Shown here: piece by piece, positions 15,703 through 23,712 of the stretch
Layout of the letters: each line of letters opens with the position of its first letter
How positions within the stretch are numbered: position 1 is the first letter of the stretch
Source: DAOUCV01 sp034432095
GTDB taxonomy: Bacteria; Chloroflexota; Dehalococcoidia; Dehalococcoidales; UBA2162
Direction: 5' to 3'
DNA length: 27,841 bases
Assembly: GCA_034432095.1 (NCBI GenBank)
Contig: DAOUCV010000094.1
Location: forward strand, 1 to 27,841
The notes under the pieces: model-generated
What the model saw: the letters and a program-made list of their open reading frames with translations, nothing else
The model's database searches: none
What the model was told of the DNA's origin: nothing
Program-made: the position numbers and the translations under genes

Positions 15703-17181
15703 TCAGGAAATGGCGCATACCAAAGCTGTCACTGAATGAGGCTCAAACGTATAAGCCAAGGATTGTCCTTTAGCAGTGAGGCTGTTTCCCTTTGTCGTCA
15801 CCTCGTTTGGAGCATCAAAGGTGTTCTCAGCTTTAATATCTGAGCCATTGATGGTGAAGGCTCGGACTGTCCCGGTAAAGCGGCCAGTGGTTAGCCGAAT
15901 GCTTGTTTCCATGGCTTCGGTGAGGCTTCGGTTGACCACATATAGAACCAGCTGCTTCCGTGCTTCGTCGAGTGTTGCTGAGACATCCAGAGTCCGGACA
16001 CCGGTGTATTCTCCACCAGCAAACGTTTCTCCCTGCCACCATACGTCCAGTGCTATCTGCCCGCAGGTAGAACTGTAGAGCTCGAAGGGATAGAAAATTG
16101 TCTGTAGCACCACGCCATCACGGCGGGTGAAGATAGGCGCAATTACGTTCACAATTTGGGCAATGTTGGCCATTCTTACCGAGCGGGCATGGCGGATAAA
16201 GGCATTAAAGTGCATCGCCACAACCAGGGCATCCTCCAGGTTATAGATTTCTTCCAGCTTATTTTGACGAGGTATTCCACCATATTTAGGATGGGTACGA
16301 TACCAAACGTTCCATTCGTCCACGGCGATAGGGATAGAGTGCTTGATTTTCCTCTTCAGACACAGGGCTCGGAGCAGTCCCTCATAGGCGCTCAGCCGTT
16401 GTTCAAGAAGCTCGGATAACGCCATATAGGCAGCGAAGTCATTTTCGGGATTACCCACATACCAGTGTAGCGCCATATAGTCTATGAGTTCGCCGGCCTG
16501 TTCCACGAGCAGTTGTGCTCGCTCGACGACATCACCTTCCCACAGAGATACGGCTGAGGCGAGCAGCTTTATATTCGGGTCCACCCATTTCATGACCTTG
16601 CCGAACTCAGTAAATGCTCGGGCGTATTCCTGGGGCGTTTTGTAGCCGATTTGCCAGGGACCATCCACCTCATTGCCGATGCCCCAATACTTAACCATAT
16701 GAGGTTCTTCAAAGCCGTGTTTACGGCGCAACTTCACTATAGTGGAATCCTGAGTACCATTGCAGTACTCAACCCAGTCGCGGGCTTCTCTTATATCGCC
16801 ATCGCCACAATTGACCACCAGATATGGTTCTGAATTCAACTTACGGCAGAAGTAAATAAACTCGTTTGTGCCGAAGTGGTTGGTCTCTGTAGCTTGCCAG
16901 GCCAAATCAGTCCGTGTTGGGCGTTCTGACAGAGGACCTACTCCGTCCATCCAGTGGTAGCCTGAAGCGAAATTACCGCCAGGGTAACGGATAACCGACA
17001 AGCGCAGACGGCGGAGAGACGCCAGTACATCCGTGCGTAGCCCGTGCTCGTCGGCAAAGGGTGAATCCGGGTCGTAAATACCCCCGTAGATGCACCGTCC
17101 CAGGTGTTCGGCAAACCCGCCAAAGATATTGCGGTCAATATCACCTAAAATATGTTCAGGGTCAATCTTTATCTGGTTCAA
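15703..17181 (-). CDS. abfA: Alpha-L-arabinofuranosidase, glycoside hydrolase family 51
   Basis: 492 residues, normal for GH51. Catalytic acid/base Glu171 lies in W-G-I-G-N-E-V-D-G and the nucleophile Glu289 in V-D-E-W-N. The N-terminal R-Y-P-G-G-N and the C-terminal beta-sandwich (from about residue 390) are typical. There is no signal peptide, so it would act in the cytoplasm on imported arabino-oligosaccharides. TTG start at 17181 after GGAAGTGAG. No sugar transporter or other glycosidase is nearby, so it is isolated from a degradation locus. Confidence 0.92.
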   Translation of the reverse strand: MNQIKIDPEHILGDIDRNIFGGFAEHLGRCIYGGIYDPDSPFADEHGLRTDVLASLRRLRLSVIRYPGGNFASGYHWMDGVGPLSERPTRTDLAWQATETNHFGTNEFIYFCRKLNSEPYLVVNCGDGDIREARDWVEYCNGTQDSTIVKLRRKHGFEEPHMVKYWGIGNEVDGPWQIGYKTPQEYARAFTEFGKVMKWVDPNIKLLASAVSLWEGDVVERAQLLVEQAGELIDYMALHWYVGNPENDFAAYMALSELLEQRLSAYEGLLRALCLKRKIKHSIPIAVDEWNVWYRTHPKYGGIPRQNKLEEIYNLEDALVVAMHFNAFIRHARSVRMANIAQIVNVIAPIFTRRDGVVLQTIFYPFELYSSTCGQIALDVWWQGETFAGGEYTGVRTLDVSATLDEARKQLVLYVVNRSLTEAMETSIRLTTGRFTGTVRAFTINGSDIKAENTFDAPNEVTTKGNSLTAKGQSLAYTFEPHSVTALVCAIS

Positions 17182-17239
17182 GACTCACTTCCATCCTATA
17201 GTGGGCACACCAAAAACAGGGTTACCACCCAGCATTGAA

Positions 17240-17268
17240 AGCATAACACGCTTATGTACATCCGTCAA
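17240..17268 (-). promoter_or_regulatory. Promoter of the GH51 gene
   Basis: On the minus strand TTGACG (17268-17263), 17 bp, TATGCT (17245-17240), about 60 bp upstream of the TTG start. Confidence 0.6.
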
Positions 17269-17349
17269 AAGCCTTAGCTCAAGAAAACACAGCCTGCGGT
17301 AAATTGCCGGCGGATTGGTTTTCGGTTTTTAAGGTCAGGCTTCTGAATA

Positions 17350-17982
17350 TCATCGGTGCCCCGGTGGAGTCCTTCCGCTTCTGAGCCGCATCCAGACAAA
17401 AACAATAACCAGGGCTATAAATGCTCCCAGTATGAGGTAATCGAATGGCCGTATCGCGGCACGGATTTCCTCCCAGTTTTGCCCCAGAACATAACCTCCA
17501 TAGGCTAGAGCCGCAGACCAGATTAAAGAGCCCAAGAAAGCGTAGATGGAGAATTTGCCTAAATTCATTCTGGCTATCCCAGCCGGTAAACTGATAAAAG
17601 TACGTACTCCCGGGACAAGACGCGCAACGAAGGTTATCCAGTCGCCATATCGGCCGAACCAACGGTTAGCCAGTTCAAGGTCGTGATTTGAAATAAGGAT
17701 GTACTTACCATAGCGTTTCAGGAAAGGTAAGCCTCCCCGGTTGCCTACCCAATAGGAGATCAGTGAGCCGAAAACGTTGCCAACAGCGCCGAAAAATCCA
17801 GCTAAAATAATATATCCCATACCCAAGCCCGCACTTTCCACCAGCATCCAGCCAGCCAGGGGCATAATTATCTCACTGGGCAAGGGAATGCAGGCACTCT
17901 CTATGGTCATAAGTAATACCACACCCGGCCAGCCCATGACCTGATAGACATGGTTGATAAAATTAAGTATCTGCTGTTCCAA
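17350..17982 (-). CDS. DedA-family membrane protein
   Basis: 210 residues with about five hydrophobic segments. Family marks include E-S-A-C-I-P-L-P-S-E near the N-terminus, G-N-V-F-G-S-L-I-S-Y-W-V-G, F-G-R-Y-G, and R-L-V-P-G-V-R-T-F-I-S-L-P-A-G. DedA/VTT proteins act in lipid or polyprenyl-phosphate movement across the inner membrane. The start is taken as TTG at 17982, because a TAA stop precedes it by one codon and no better start occurs before residue 16. No convincing ribosome-binding site is visible. Confidence 0.88.
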   Translation of the reverse strand: MEQQILNFINHVYQVMGWPGVVLLMTIESACIPLPSEIIMPLAGWMLVESAGLGMGYIILAGFFGAVGNVFGSLISYWVGNRGGLPFLKRYGKYILISNHDLELANRWFGRYGDWITFVARLVPGVRTFISLPAGIARMNLGKFSIYAFLGSLIWSAALAYGGYVLGQNWEEIRAAIRPFDYLILGAFIALVIVFVWMRLRSGRTPPGHR

Positions 17983-18304
17983 TTTTTAGGTGCTCAACTG
18001 CAAGGTTGGTATTGTATAGAACCGGGCCTTCTTTCACTATCCTGCCCTGGCAGTGCCGAAGTACTAGATAGTGCGTAGTATTATCTAGATAGTGCGTAGT
18101 ATTATATTATATCAGGCGAAAGATTTGAACCTTGCTCTCCACTACCATTGCCGGTTGCCCCAGCCAAAAGGCTCAAGGCTATATTGCTGGTCGTTCACGG
18201 CTTCGCTGAGCACAGCGGGCGGAAAAGTAGCAAAAATCGAACTTAAACCCACCATTCTTACTCAATACCTCAGAGGCAGGCACAAGTCCGGAATCCTTCA
18301 AGAC
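17983..18304. other. 322-bp intergenic region between dedA and tRNA-Glu
   Basis: Contains the 21-bp tandem repeat (18064-18105) and AT-rich DNA around it, but no supported gene. On the minus strand a GGTTCAAATC near 18131-18122 resembles a tRNA T-loop, yet no acceptor stem or anticodon arm can be built. Confidence 0.5.
18064..18105. repeat. Perfect 21-bp tandem duplication
   Basis: CTAGATAGTGCGTAGTATTA(T) occurs twice head-to-tail at 18064-18084 and 18085-18105. Each unit contains parts of the inverted pair TACTA/TAGTA. The 21-bp period puts both copies on one face of the helix, as for paired regulator sites. It lies about 80-120 bp upstream of the dedA start. Confidence 0.75.
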
Positions 18305-18381
18305 TGGTAGCGCATACCGGATTCGAACCGGTGATCTCGTCCTTGAGAGGGACGCGTCCTAAGCCACTAGACGAATGCGCC
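18305..18381 (-). tRNA. tRNA-Glu (anticodon CUC)
   Basis: 77 nt including an encoded CCA. The acceptor stem GGCGCAT pairs with ATGCGCT (G-U at the first pair). The anticodon stem CGTCC/GGACG closes the loop CTCTCAA with CTC at 34-36, and the T-arm carries GGTTCGAATCC. Confidence 0.93.
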
Positions 18382-18393
18382 ACGTATTAGACT

Positions 18394-18467
18394 TGGCTGG
18401 GGAAGAAGGATTCGAACCTTCCCTGGCGGATCCAGAGTCCGCAGTCCTACCGCTAGACGATTCCCCA
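18394..18467 (-). tRNA. tRNA-Gln (anticodon CUG)
   Basis: 74 nt including an encoded CCA. TGGGGAA pairs with TTCCCCA. The anticodon stem GCGGA/TCCGC closes CTCTGGA with CTG at 34-36, and the T-loop is GGTTCGAATCC. It lies 12 nt upstream of tRNA-Glu in the same transcript. Confidence 0.93.
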
Positions 18468-18477
18468 GTTCGTCAAA

Positions 18478-18506
18478 ATTATAGCACGACGCTATCTCTC
18501 TGGCAA
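18478..18506 (-). promoter_or_regulatory. Promoter of the tRNA-Gln/tRNA-Glu unit
   Basis: On the minus strand TTGCCA (18506-18501), 17 bp, TATAAT (18483-18478), ending 10 nt before the tRNA-Gln 5' end. Confidence 0.75.
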
Positions 18507-18525
18507 CAAAAGGCAAAAGAACCAT

Positions 18526-18554
18526 TTGACAGGACGGGCTCGAGCGTTTATGCT
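18526..18554 (+). promoter_or_regulatory. Promoter of rnc
   Basis: TTGACA (18526-18531), 17 bp, TATGCT (18549-18554), 32 bp before the TTG start of the RNase III gene and back-to-back with the tRNA promoter. Confidence 0.7.
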
Positions 18555-18586
18555 GGATTCCGGTTATCGGAGAAAGGAAACCAGCT

Positions 18587-19288
18587 TTGGCTGACCTAGC
18601 TACTCTGCAACAAACTCTGGGAATCGTCTTTAACAACACGTCACTGCTGGAGCAGGCCTTGGTTCACCGTTCCTATCTTAATGAGAACCCCGGTCTGGCT
18701 CTAGAATCCAACGAAAGGCTTGAATTTCTGGGTGACGCCGTTTTAGGGCTGATAGTTACAGAAAAGCTATATCGGGACTACCCCAATCTTACTGAAGGAG
18801 AGATGACCAAGCTCCGTTCTGCCCTGGTCCGCCGAGAAACGGTGGTCAATATGGCAAAAGCTATTAGACTTGGCGACTACCTCTATCTGGGTAAAGGGGA
18901 GGAGGCGGGTGGGGGACGTCATAAGCCGGCTAACCTGGCTTCGGCTATGGAAGCAGTGTTAGCCGCCATCTTCCTTGACCAGGGTCCATCTAAGACCAGG
19001 GACTTTATCCTGAGGCTACTTGATACCGAGCTACAGAGGGCAGTTAGCCAGCGCACAGTAGTTGATTATAAATCAGAACTTCAGGAGCTTATTCAATCCA
19101 GGGAACAACAGACGCCTACCTACCACGTAATAGAAGCAACCGGTCCAGACCACAGCCGCACCTTTACCGTTGAAGTGAGGCTGGGTAAAACCGTGCTGGG
19201 CAGGGGCTCGGGCAAAAGTAAGAAAGCGGCTGAGACTAGCGCTGCCCGGGCAGCGCTAGAAAGACTCTCGACCAGCTTTACACAATAG
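18587..19288 (+). CDS. rnc: Ribonuclease III
   Basis: 233 residues. The signature N-E-R-L-E-F-L-G-D-A-V-L (about 42-53) contains Glu46 and Asp50, and the second catalytic Glu is Glu122 in M-E-A-V-L-A-A-I-F-L-D. A double-stranded RNA-binding domain occupies about 159-229, ending G-S-G-K-S-K-K-A-A-E-x-x-A-A. It cleaves double-stranded RNA in rRNA maturation and mRNA turnover. TTG start after AAAGGA. First gene of a short + strand run with the small charged protein, PflX-like protein and acylphosphatase. Confidence 0.95.
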   Translation: MADLATLQQTLGIVFNNTSLLEQALVHRSYLNENPGLALESNERLEFLGDAVLGLIVTEKLYRDYPNLTEGEMTKLRSALVRRETVVNMAKAIRLGDYLYLGKGEEAGGGRHKPANLASAMEAVLAAIFLDQGPSKTRDFILRLLDTELQRAVSQRTVVDYKSELQELIQSREQQTPTYHVIEATGPDHSRTFTVEVRLGKTVLGRGSGKSKKAAETSAARAALERLSTSFTQ

Positions 19289-19349
19289 CCCTTCTTTGCT
19301 AAACTTCAATAGAGTGCTTATCACGCGATAGTCATACAGAGGTACCACT

Positions 19350-19499
19350 ATGGGGAGACGAGATTACAGACGCCGAGAGCCCAAAAAACCGAAAAAAGAC
19401 GCTAAAAAGAAGGTGGTCGCTACTATCCTGCCCCCCTCGCCGATTGTCGAAGTAATCAAAAAGGGAAAGAAGGAACGAAAAGAGGAAGAGGAGGATTAA
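19350..19499 (+). CDS. Small highly charged protein (49 residues)
   Basis: ATG at 19350 preceded by AGAGGT. The first 21 residues are Lys/Arg-rich (R-R-D-Y-R-R-R-E-P-K-K-P-K-K), a short hydrophobic middle follows (V-V-A-T-I-L-P-P-S-P-I-V-E-V-I), and the tail is K/E-rich ending E-E-E-E-D. The composition suggests RNA or ribosome binding, but I recognise no family. It lies between rnc and the PflX-like gene; its end overlaps the ribosome-binding site of the next gene. Confidence 0.55.
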   Translation: MGRRDYRRREPKKPKKDAKKKVVATILPPSPIVEVIKKGKKERKEEEED

Positions 19500-19504
19500 G
19501 CCAG

Positions 19505-20434
19505 ATAGCCGCCTATCAACAGCTTCATCGCACCGGAGAGTTAAAGGCTCGGGTTGAGAAAGCTAAATCAATCCTCAAAGAGTGCCGCCTGTGCCCTCGC
19601 CATTGTAAGGCTAATCGCCTGGCTGGCGAAGAGGGGAAATGCCACATCACCAACCAGGTTATGATTTCCAGTTACGGACCCCACTTTGGCGAAGAAGCGC
19701 CTCTGGTAGGTAAATATGGCTCAGGAACCATCTTCTTTACCTACTGTAACCTGAAGTGTGTCTTTTGCCAGAACTACACCATCAGCCAATTGGGAGAGGG
19801 CTATAAGGTAGACAGTGCGGAACTGGCTGGAATAATGCTCTCCCTTCAAGCAAAAGGCTGTCACAATATCAATCTGGTAAGCCCAACCCATGTCGTGCCT
19901 TATATCCTCGAAGCCCTGGAGCTAGCCGCTGGCCTGGGACTCCATCTACCCCTGGTGTACAACTCCGGTGGTTATGATGCGGTGGAAACCCTCAAGTTAC
20001 TGGATGGGGTTATTGACATTTATATGCCGGATATGAAGTACTCCGATGAGAAAACCGCCGAGCAATTCTCCGGGATAAAAGACTATCCCAGAGTCAACAG
20101 AACCGCCGTCAAGGAAATGCACCGTCAGGTAGGCGACCTTCAGATAGACGAGGAAGGCATAGCCCAACGAGGGCTTCTGGTGCGCCACCTGGTATTACCC
20201 CATCGGCTGGCTGGCACTGAAGAGATAGTGCGTTTCCTTGCTCAGGAGGTCTCCACCAATACCTACCTGAACATTATGGCTCAGTATCATCCCTGCTATC
20301 AGGCTTTTGACATACCACAGCTTTCTCGTCCTGTGCTTAAAGAGGAGTTTCAAGAAGCCATTAAACTGGCTCACCGGCAAGGGCTGGATAGGCTGGATAA
20401 ACCCTACTTTACACCAAGGTTCCTAGTAAGATAA
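19505..20434 (+). CDS. Radical SAM protein, PflX / COG1313 type (start codon unclear)
   Basis: The radical SAM motif C-N-L-K-C-V-F-C (C-x3-C-x2-C) lies about 80 residues in. It resembles pyruvate-formate-lyase-activating proteins but belongs to the uncharacterised PflX-like group, with V-Y-N-S-G-G-Y and D-I-Y-M-P-D-M-K-Y. Typical N-terminal sequence with C-R-L-C-P-R-H-C and a following G-K-C is present upstream of the first ATG (19661), so that ATG is too late. No ATG, GTG or TTG opens the frame between the previous gene's end and 19661. An ATA at 19505 sits 10 nt after AGGAGG and is my best guess; a sequence error is the alternative. Four nt separate it from the acylphosphatase gene. Confidence 0.8.
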   Translation: MAAYQQLHRTGELKARVEKAKSILKECRLCPRHCKANRLAGEEGKCHITNQVMISSYGPHFGEEAPLVGKYGSGTIFFTYCNLKCVFCQNYTISQLGEGYKVDSAELAGIMLSLQAKGCHNINLVSPTHVVPYILEALELAAGLGLHLPLVYNSGGYDAVETLKLLDGVIDIYMPDMKYSDEKTAEQFSGIKDYPRVNRTAVKEMHRQVGDLQIDEEGIAQRGLLVRHLVLPHRLAGTEEIVRFLAQEVSTNTYLNIMAQYHPCYQAFDIPQLSRPVLKEEFQEAIKLAHRQGLDRLDKPYFTPRFLVR

Positions 20435-20438
20435 GGCA

Positions 20439-20723
20439 ATGGCTGATTTAGCCTCAGTTAGGGTAATAGTATATGGTCGAGTTCAGGGCGTCTTCTTCCG
20501 CGCCTTCACCTCACAACGTGCCGTAGAGCTAGGCTTGACCGGCTATGTGCGTAATCTACGCCATAGAGAAGCCGTCGAAGCCTACGCCGAGGGGGAAAGA
20601 GAAAAGCTGGAAAGATTCATTGACCACCTCAAGGTCGGACCACCTGGAGCCAAGGTGGAAAGGGTAGAGAGCAACTGGGCAGAATATACCGGGGACTATA
20701 CCAGCTTCAACATAAGGTACTAG
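20439..20723 (+). CDS. acyP: Acylphosphatase
   Basis: 94 residues, the normal size. Catalytic Arg21 is in G-R-V-Q-G-V-F-F-R and Asn39 in G-Y-V-R-N. It hydrolyses acyl phosphates such as carbamoyl or acetyl phosphate in the cytoplasm. It starts 4 nt after the PflX-like gene and its end overlaps the convergent gene by 4 nt. Confidence 0.93.
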   Translation: MADLASVRVIVYGRVQGVFFRAFTSQRAVELGLTGYVRNLRHREAVEAYAEGEREKLERFIDHLKVGPPGAKVERVESNWAEYTGDYTSFNIRY

Positions 20724-21148
20724 CCGGTAAACTGCCTCAGTCCATAGTGCTGGTCATTATTAAGCAGACGATACAAGACCTTCGTTGAAGTGCGGTGGGA
20801 GCTTTCCGCCCGCCATTCGCTTAACTGCTTGCTCAGCTCCTCTAACCCAAGGGGCTGGTTCCCGTTAGCCAGAAAAAGACGAAATATACTCTCCAAAATA
20901 GGCAGTTCACCACTAATAAAACCGGGCTCCCGAGAGCAGCAATCTTTGATTGCCGCCATAAGTTCATCCGCTGGAATTTCTCCCCCCGTTACCTGCAACC
21001 GCTCACGACAATTAGCACACAAGCAACGCCCAGCTAACGTAGAAAAAGAACGATGATTTGACTGATACCAGTCCAGGTCAATATACCAGCTTGTTTTAGC
21101 TTGTTCAGGACTTATTTCTTCCATATCCACAGAACTACTTTTGCCCAA
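20720..21148 (-). CDS. Hypothetical protein with a cysteine-rich centre
   Basis: 142 residues from a TTG at 21148; an ATG at codon 9 is an alternative. A C-L-C-A-N-C group (about residues 43-48) and a later C-C (about 70-71) could bind zinc. The C-terminal half, with L-E-E-L-S-K-Q-L-S-E-W and Y-R-L-L-N-N-D-x-x-Y-G-L, resembles a small winged helix, but I cannot place the family. It starts 4 nt after the DUF362 gene stop, so the two are coupled. Confidence 0.65.
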   Translation of the reverse strand: MGKSSSVDMEEISPEQAKTSWYIDLDWYQSNHRSFSTLAGRCLCANCRERLQVTGGEIPADELMAAIKDCCSREPGFISGELPILESIFRLFLANGNQPLGLEELSKQLSEWRAESSHRTSTKVLYRLLNNDQHYGLRQFTG

Positions 21149-21152
21149 GCTC

Positions 21153-21881
21153 TTAACTCTCGAGTTCCACTTTGGCTTGCCTGATCAGGTCAAGATAATC
21201 CGTCTTAAGCCCCAGCACCTCTGAAGCTTCACAGTCTACCTCATAGGGCTCACCAACAAACACCATACCACACTCCTCAATCTCGCCCTTAACCGGGTCA
21301 CCAGAGCTGGTAAACTTCTGACGAGCCTCTACAATCCCCAGGTCAAAGGGTAAAGTAAAATAGAGGTCAGTAATCACCTGGTCTATTCCGAGAGCATACA
21401 AAGCCTCCCATCCCCCTTGTGTCCCACCGTACTTGGCACTCGGTAGCAGGGTAAGCATATTCATTATACTAAGACTCCCCTTCCCCTTAACCACCTTTAA
21501 GGGAGCCACCGATATCAAATAGTCACTGGACAGAATAACATTGGGCACCCAGAAGGTGGGTACCACCAAGGGCTTGGACAGAGGGTTATCCACCTCCACC
21601 CAGATGCAGTCCTTTACATCCAGCATCAAGACCCGCGGGAAATCATAGCCCAAGGCCTGATATACTGGGTAAATTGAGCCTCCGCTGGCAGAGCTCTCAA
21701 GCAGCAGAATATCGGCATCGCTGACCTGCCTGATACCTCTTATTATCACCGACAGGATATCCCGGCTGGTACTTACCGGATAGGCTACCGGGTAGGAGGC
21801 ACTTGGTTTAATTAAGACCCGTCGAGCCCTCGATATTGCCGATGGTGCTTTGAAAACAAACTCTGAAGCGTCAAATTCCAA
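21153..21881 (-). CDS. DUF362 family protein
   Basis: 242 residues from a TTG at 21881. Recognisable DUF362 features are V-L-I-K-P-S near residue 25, a D-I-L-L-L-E-S-S-A-S-G segment and the conserved V-A-P-L-K-V-V-K-G block. It lacks the ferredoxin domain found in some members. Function is unknown, although the family often appears near Fe-S proteins in anaerobes. It sits between the UPF0173 hydrolase and the hypothetical protein in a minus-strand run with gaps of 47 and 4 nt. Confidence 0.75.
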   Translation of the reverse strand: MEFDASEFVFKAPSAISRARRVLIKPSASYPVAYPVSTSRDILSVIIRGIRQVSDADILLLESSASGGSIYPVYQALGYDFPRVLMLDVKDCIWVEVDNPLSKPLVVPTFWVPNVILSSDYLISVAPLKVVKGKGSLSIMNMLTLLPSAKYGGTQGGWEALYALGIDQVITDLYFTLPFDLGIVEARQKFTSSGDPVKGEIEECGMVFVGEPYEVDCEASEVLGLKTDYLDLIRQAKVELES

Positions 21882-21928
21882 CCTTTGCTCTTCCCTCCAA
21901 TCTAGCCTACAGAAATTCTTACCACTTT

Positions 21929-22576
21929 CTATAGCGCCGGCTTCAAAACCATAATCTGAGCGGTGGCGGGAAGTTTGTCGCGCTTGAACTCTGCTTCGCT
22001 GGCATCCAGTCTAGTCACATCCTTTTTCCCTTTGAGAAATTCGTCAACACCAGCTACCGGGAAACCGGGACACCTTTCATTCCTGAAGTGCATGGGAATT
22101 ATCACTTTAGCTGCCAGCTTGCCACAAACCTCGGTAGCAACCCTGGCATCAATGGTAAAATTACCGCCGACCGGCACCAGCAATATATCTACCCTGCCTA
22201 TCTCAGCAACCTGCTTATCGCTAAGAGAGTGACCCAAGTCACCGAGGTGACAGACCCTTATGCCATCAACCTCAAAGCAGAATACGATATTACTACCCCT
22301 CAGACTCCCACCGGCATCATCATGATGGGTCGGGAAACCACTAAACTTTATCCCTTTGACTTCCGCCGTCTTTTCAACCACTTTGGGATTACCCCGAACC
22401 GCGGCGGCATTGTTATGGTCACCGTGTCCGTGGCTCACGGTAACAATATCAGCCGATTCCCTTATTTCGCCATAGTTGAGCCCCATCCCGCCCGCAGTAT
22501 AGGGGTCAGTGATTATCTTTACTCCCTTATCTGAGGTAATGAGAAAAGAAGCGTGTCCCAGCCATTTAATCTTCAT
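21929..22576 (-). CDS. Metallo-beta-lactamase-fold hydrolase, UPF0173 type
   Basis: 215 residues. The metal motif H-G-H-G-D-H is at 49-54, with further ligands in H-L-G-D-L-G and I-P-M-H-F. The opening M-K-I-K-W-L-G-H-A-S-F is characteristic of UPF0173/UlaG-like proteins. The substrate is unknown. Strong GGAGG ribosome-binding site. It follows the M42 peptidase gene by 46 nt. Confidence 0.9.
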   Translation of the reverse strand: MKIKWLGHASFLITSDKGVKIITDPYTAGGMGLNYGEIRESADIVTVSHGHGDHNNAAAVRGNPKVVEKTAEVKGIKFSGFPTHHDDAGGSLRGSNIVFCFEVDGIRVCHLGDLGHSLSDKQVAEIGRVDILLVPVGGNFTIDARVATEVCGKLAAKVIIPMHFRNERCPGFPVAGVDEFLKGKKDVTRLDASEAEFKRDKLPATAQIMVLKPAL

Positions 22577-22622
22577 AACTTGAAACCTCCTTCCAGCTAT
22601 CTGGCTAGAGAAAGGATAAGAT

Positions 22623-23696
22623 TCACCACGAAGTTAGATCGGTTACGGTCTTCTTGTCCAATTCCTGGATTACTCCAGTCAGCAGAGTAACCGCATGGTC
22701 AAAGTCATCCCGGTGGAAGATGGCATTGTGGCTATGGATGTGCCGTGTGGGTATCGCCAGCACTACCGTCGGAACACCGCTCTTATGCAGGTGAATGGCA
22801 GCACCATCGGTTGCCCCACCCTCGACAGCAGACATTTGAAGCGGGATATTGAATCTCTTTGCCGTATCAACGACCAGGTCACGAAGTTTGAGATTGGGAA
22901 TCATGCGGGCGTCATAGGCGAGTACCGTTGGCCCGGCACCAAGCTTGATTGACGATTCTTCAGGCTTAATGCCAGGCACATCCCCGGCGATATCCACCTC
23001 CAGAACGATAGCAACATCGGGATTAACCACCTCGACGCTGGTAGTCGCCCCTCTCACTCCAACTTCTTCCTGGACTGTAGCCACACCGAAAAGAGCGTTA
23101 GGATGGCTCCTCTTAGCCAAGCTCTGCAGTGCGGCTATGACCAGGGCACAACCTACCCGATTATCAAATGCTTTAGCCAGATACGTCTTGGGGTTGGCCA
23201 GAATCGTGAATTCACTGATGGGCACAATTGGGTCGCCCACGCGCACCCCGGCCTCCTCAACCTCTTTTTGTGAAGTGGCACCAATATCAATATACATATC
23301 CTTCCTCTCAACGAGCTTTTTGCGCTCTTCCTGTGATAAAAGATGAGGAGGCTTGGCACCGATGACGCCGATGACATCGCCTTTAGCGGTCTTAATCCGC
23401 ACTCGTTGCGCCAGCAAAACCTGGTCCCACCAGCCCCCCAAGGAGGTAAACATGATAAAACCCTCCTTGGTAATGTGTTTCACCATAAAGCCGATCTCAT
23501 CCATATGTCCGGCGAGGAGCACCCTTGGCTCCACGGCATCCCCAGTCTTCTGGCAAATCAGACTGCCGATCTTGTCCTGAATAATCTCCCCCAGCGGCTC
23601 GAAGTACCGTCGAATGACACCGCGCACCTCTGTCTCATACCCCGGTACGCCATTCGCTTCTGTCAGTTCTTTTAACAGCTTTTCTATATCATCCAT
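22623..23696 (-). CDS. M42 family metallo-aminopeptidase
   Basis: 357 residues. Dinuclear metal ligands are visible: His64 in A-G-H-M-D-E-I-G-F, Asp178 in F-D-N-R-V-G, Glu210-Glu211 in T-V-Q-E-E-V-G, Asp235, and the C-terminal R-H-I-H-S-H. Members are cytoplasmic tetrahedral peptidases trimming oligopeptides; some had been labelled endoglucanase (FrvX, YsdC). GGAG ribosome-binding site; 16 nt after the P-loop kinase gene. Confidence 0.93.
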   Translation of the reverse strand: MDDIEKLLKELTEANGVPGYETEVRGVIRRYFEPLGEIIQDKIGSLICQKTGDAVEPRVLLAGHMDEIGFMVKHITKEGFIMFTSLGGWWDQVLLAQRVRIKTAKGDVIGVIGAKPPHLLSQEERKKLVERKDMYIDIGATSQKEVEEAGVRVGDPIVPISEFTILANPKTYLAKAFDNRVGCALVIAALQSLAKRSHPNALFGVATVQEEVGVRGATTSVEVVNPDVAIVLEVDIAGDVPGIKPEESSIKLGAGPTVLAYDARMIPNLKLRDLVVDTAKRFNIPLQMSAVEGGATDGAAIHLHKSGVPTVVLAIPTRHIHSHNAIFHRDDFDHAVTLLTGVIQELDKKTVTDLTSW

Positions 23697-23712
23697 GCTC
23701 CTCTCTCCTAAG

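Noticed and set aside
17279..17662. Minus-strand ORF of 127 codons overlapping dedA
   Set aside because: Out-of-frame shadow of the dedA gene with composition unlike a real protein.
18064..18105. Start of a CRISPR array
   Set aside because: The two copies are contiguous with no spacers and no cas genes are present.
18108..18200. A tRNA or tmRNA suggested by GGTTCAAATC on the minus strand
   Set aside because: No pairing acceptor stem or anticodon arm could be built around it.
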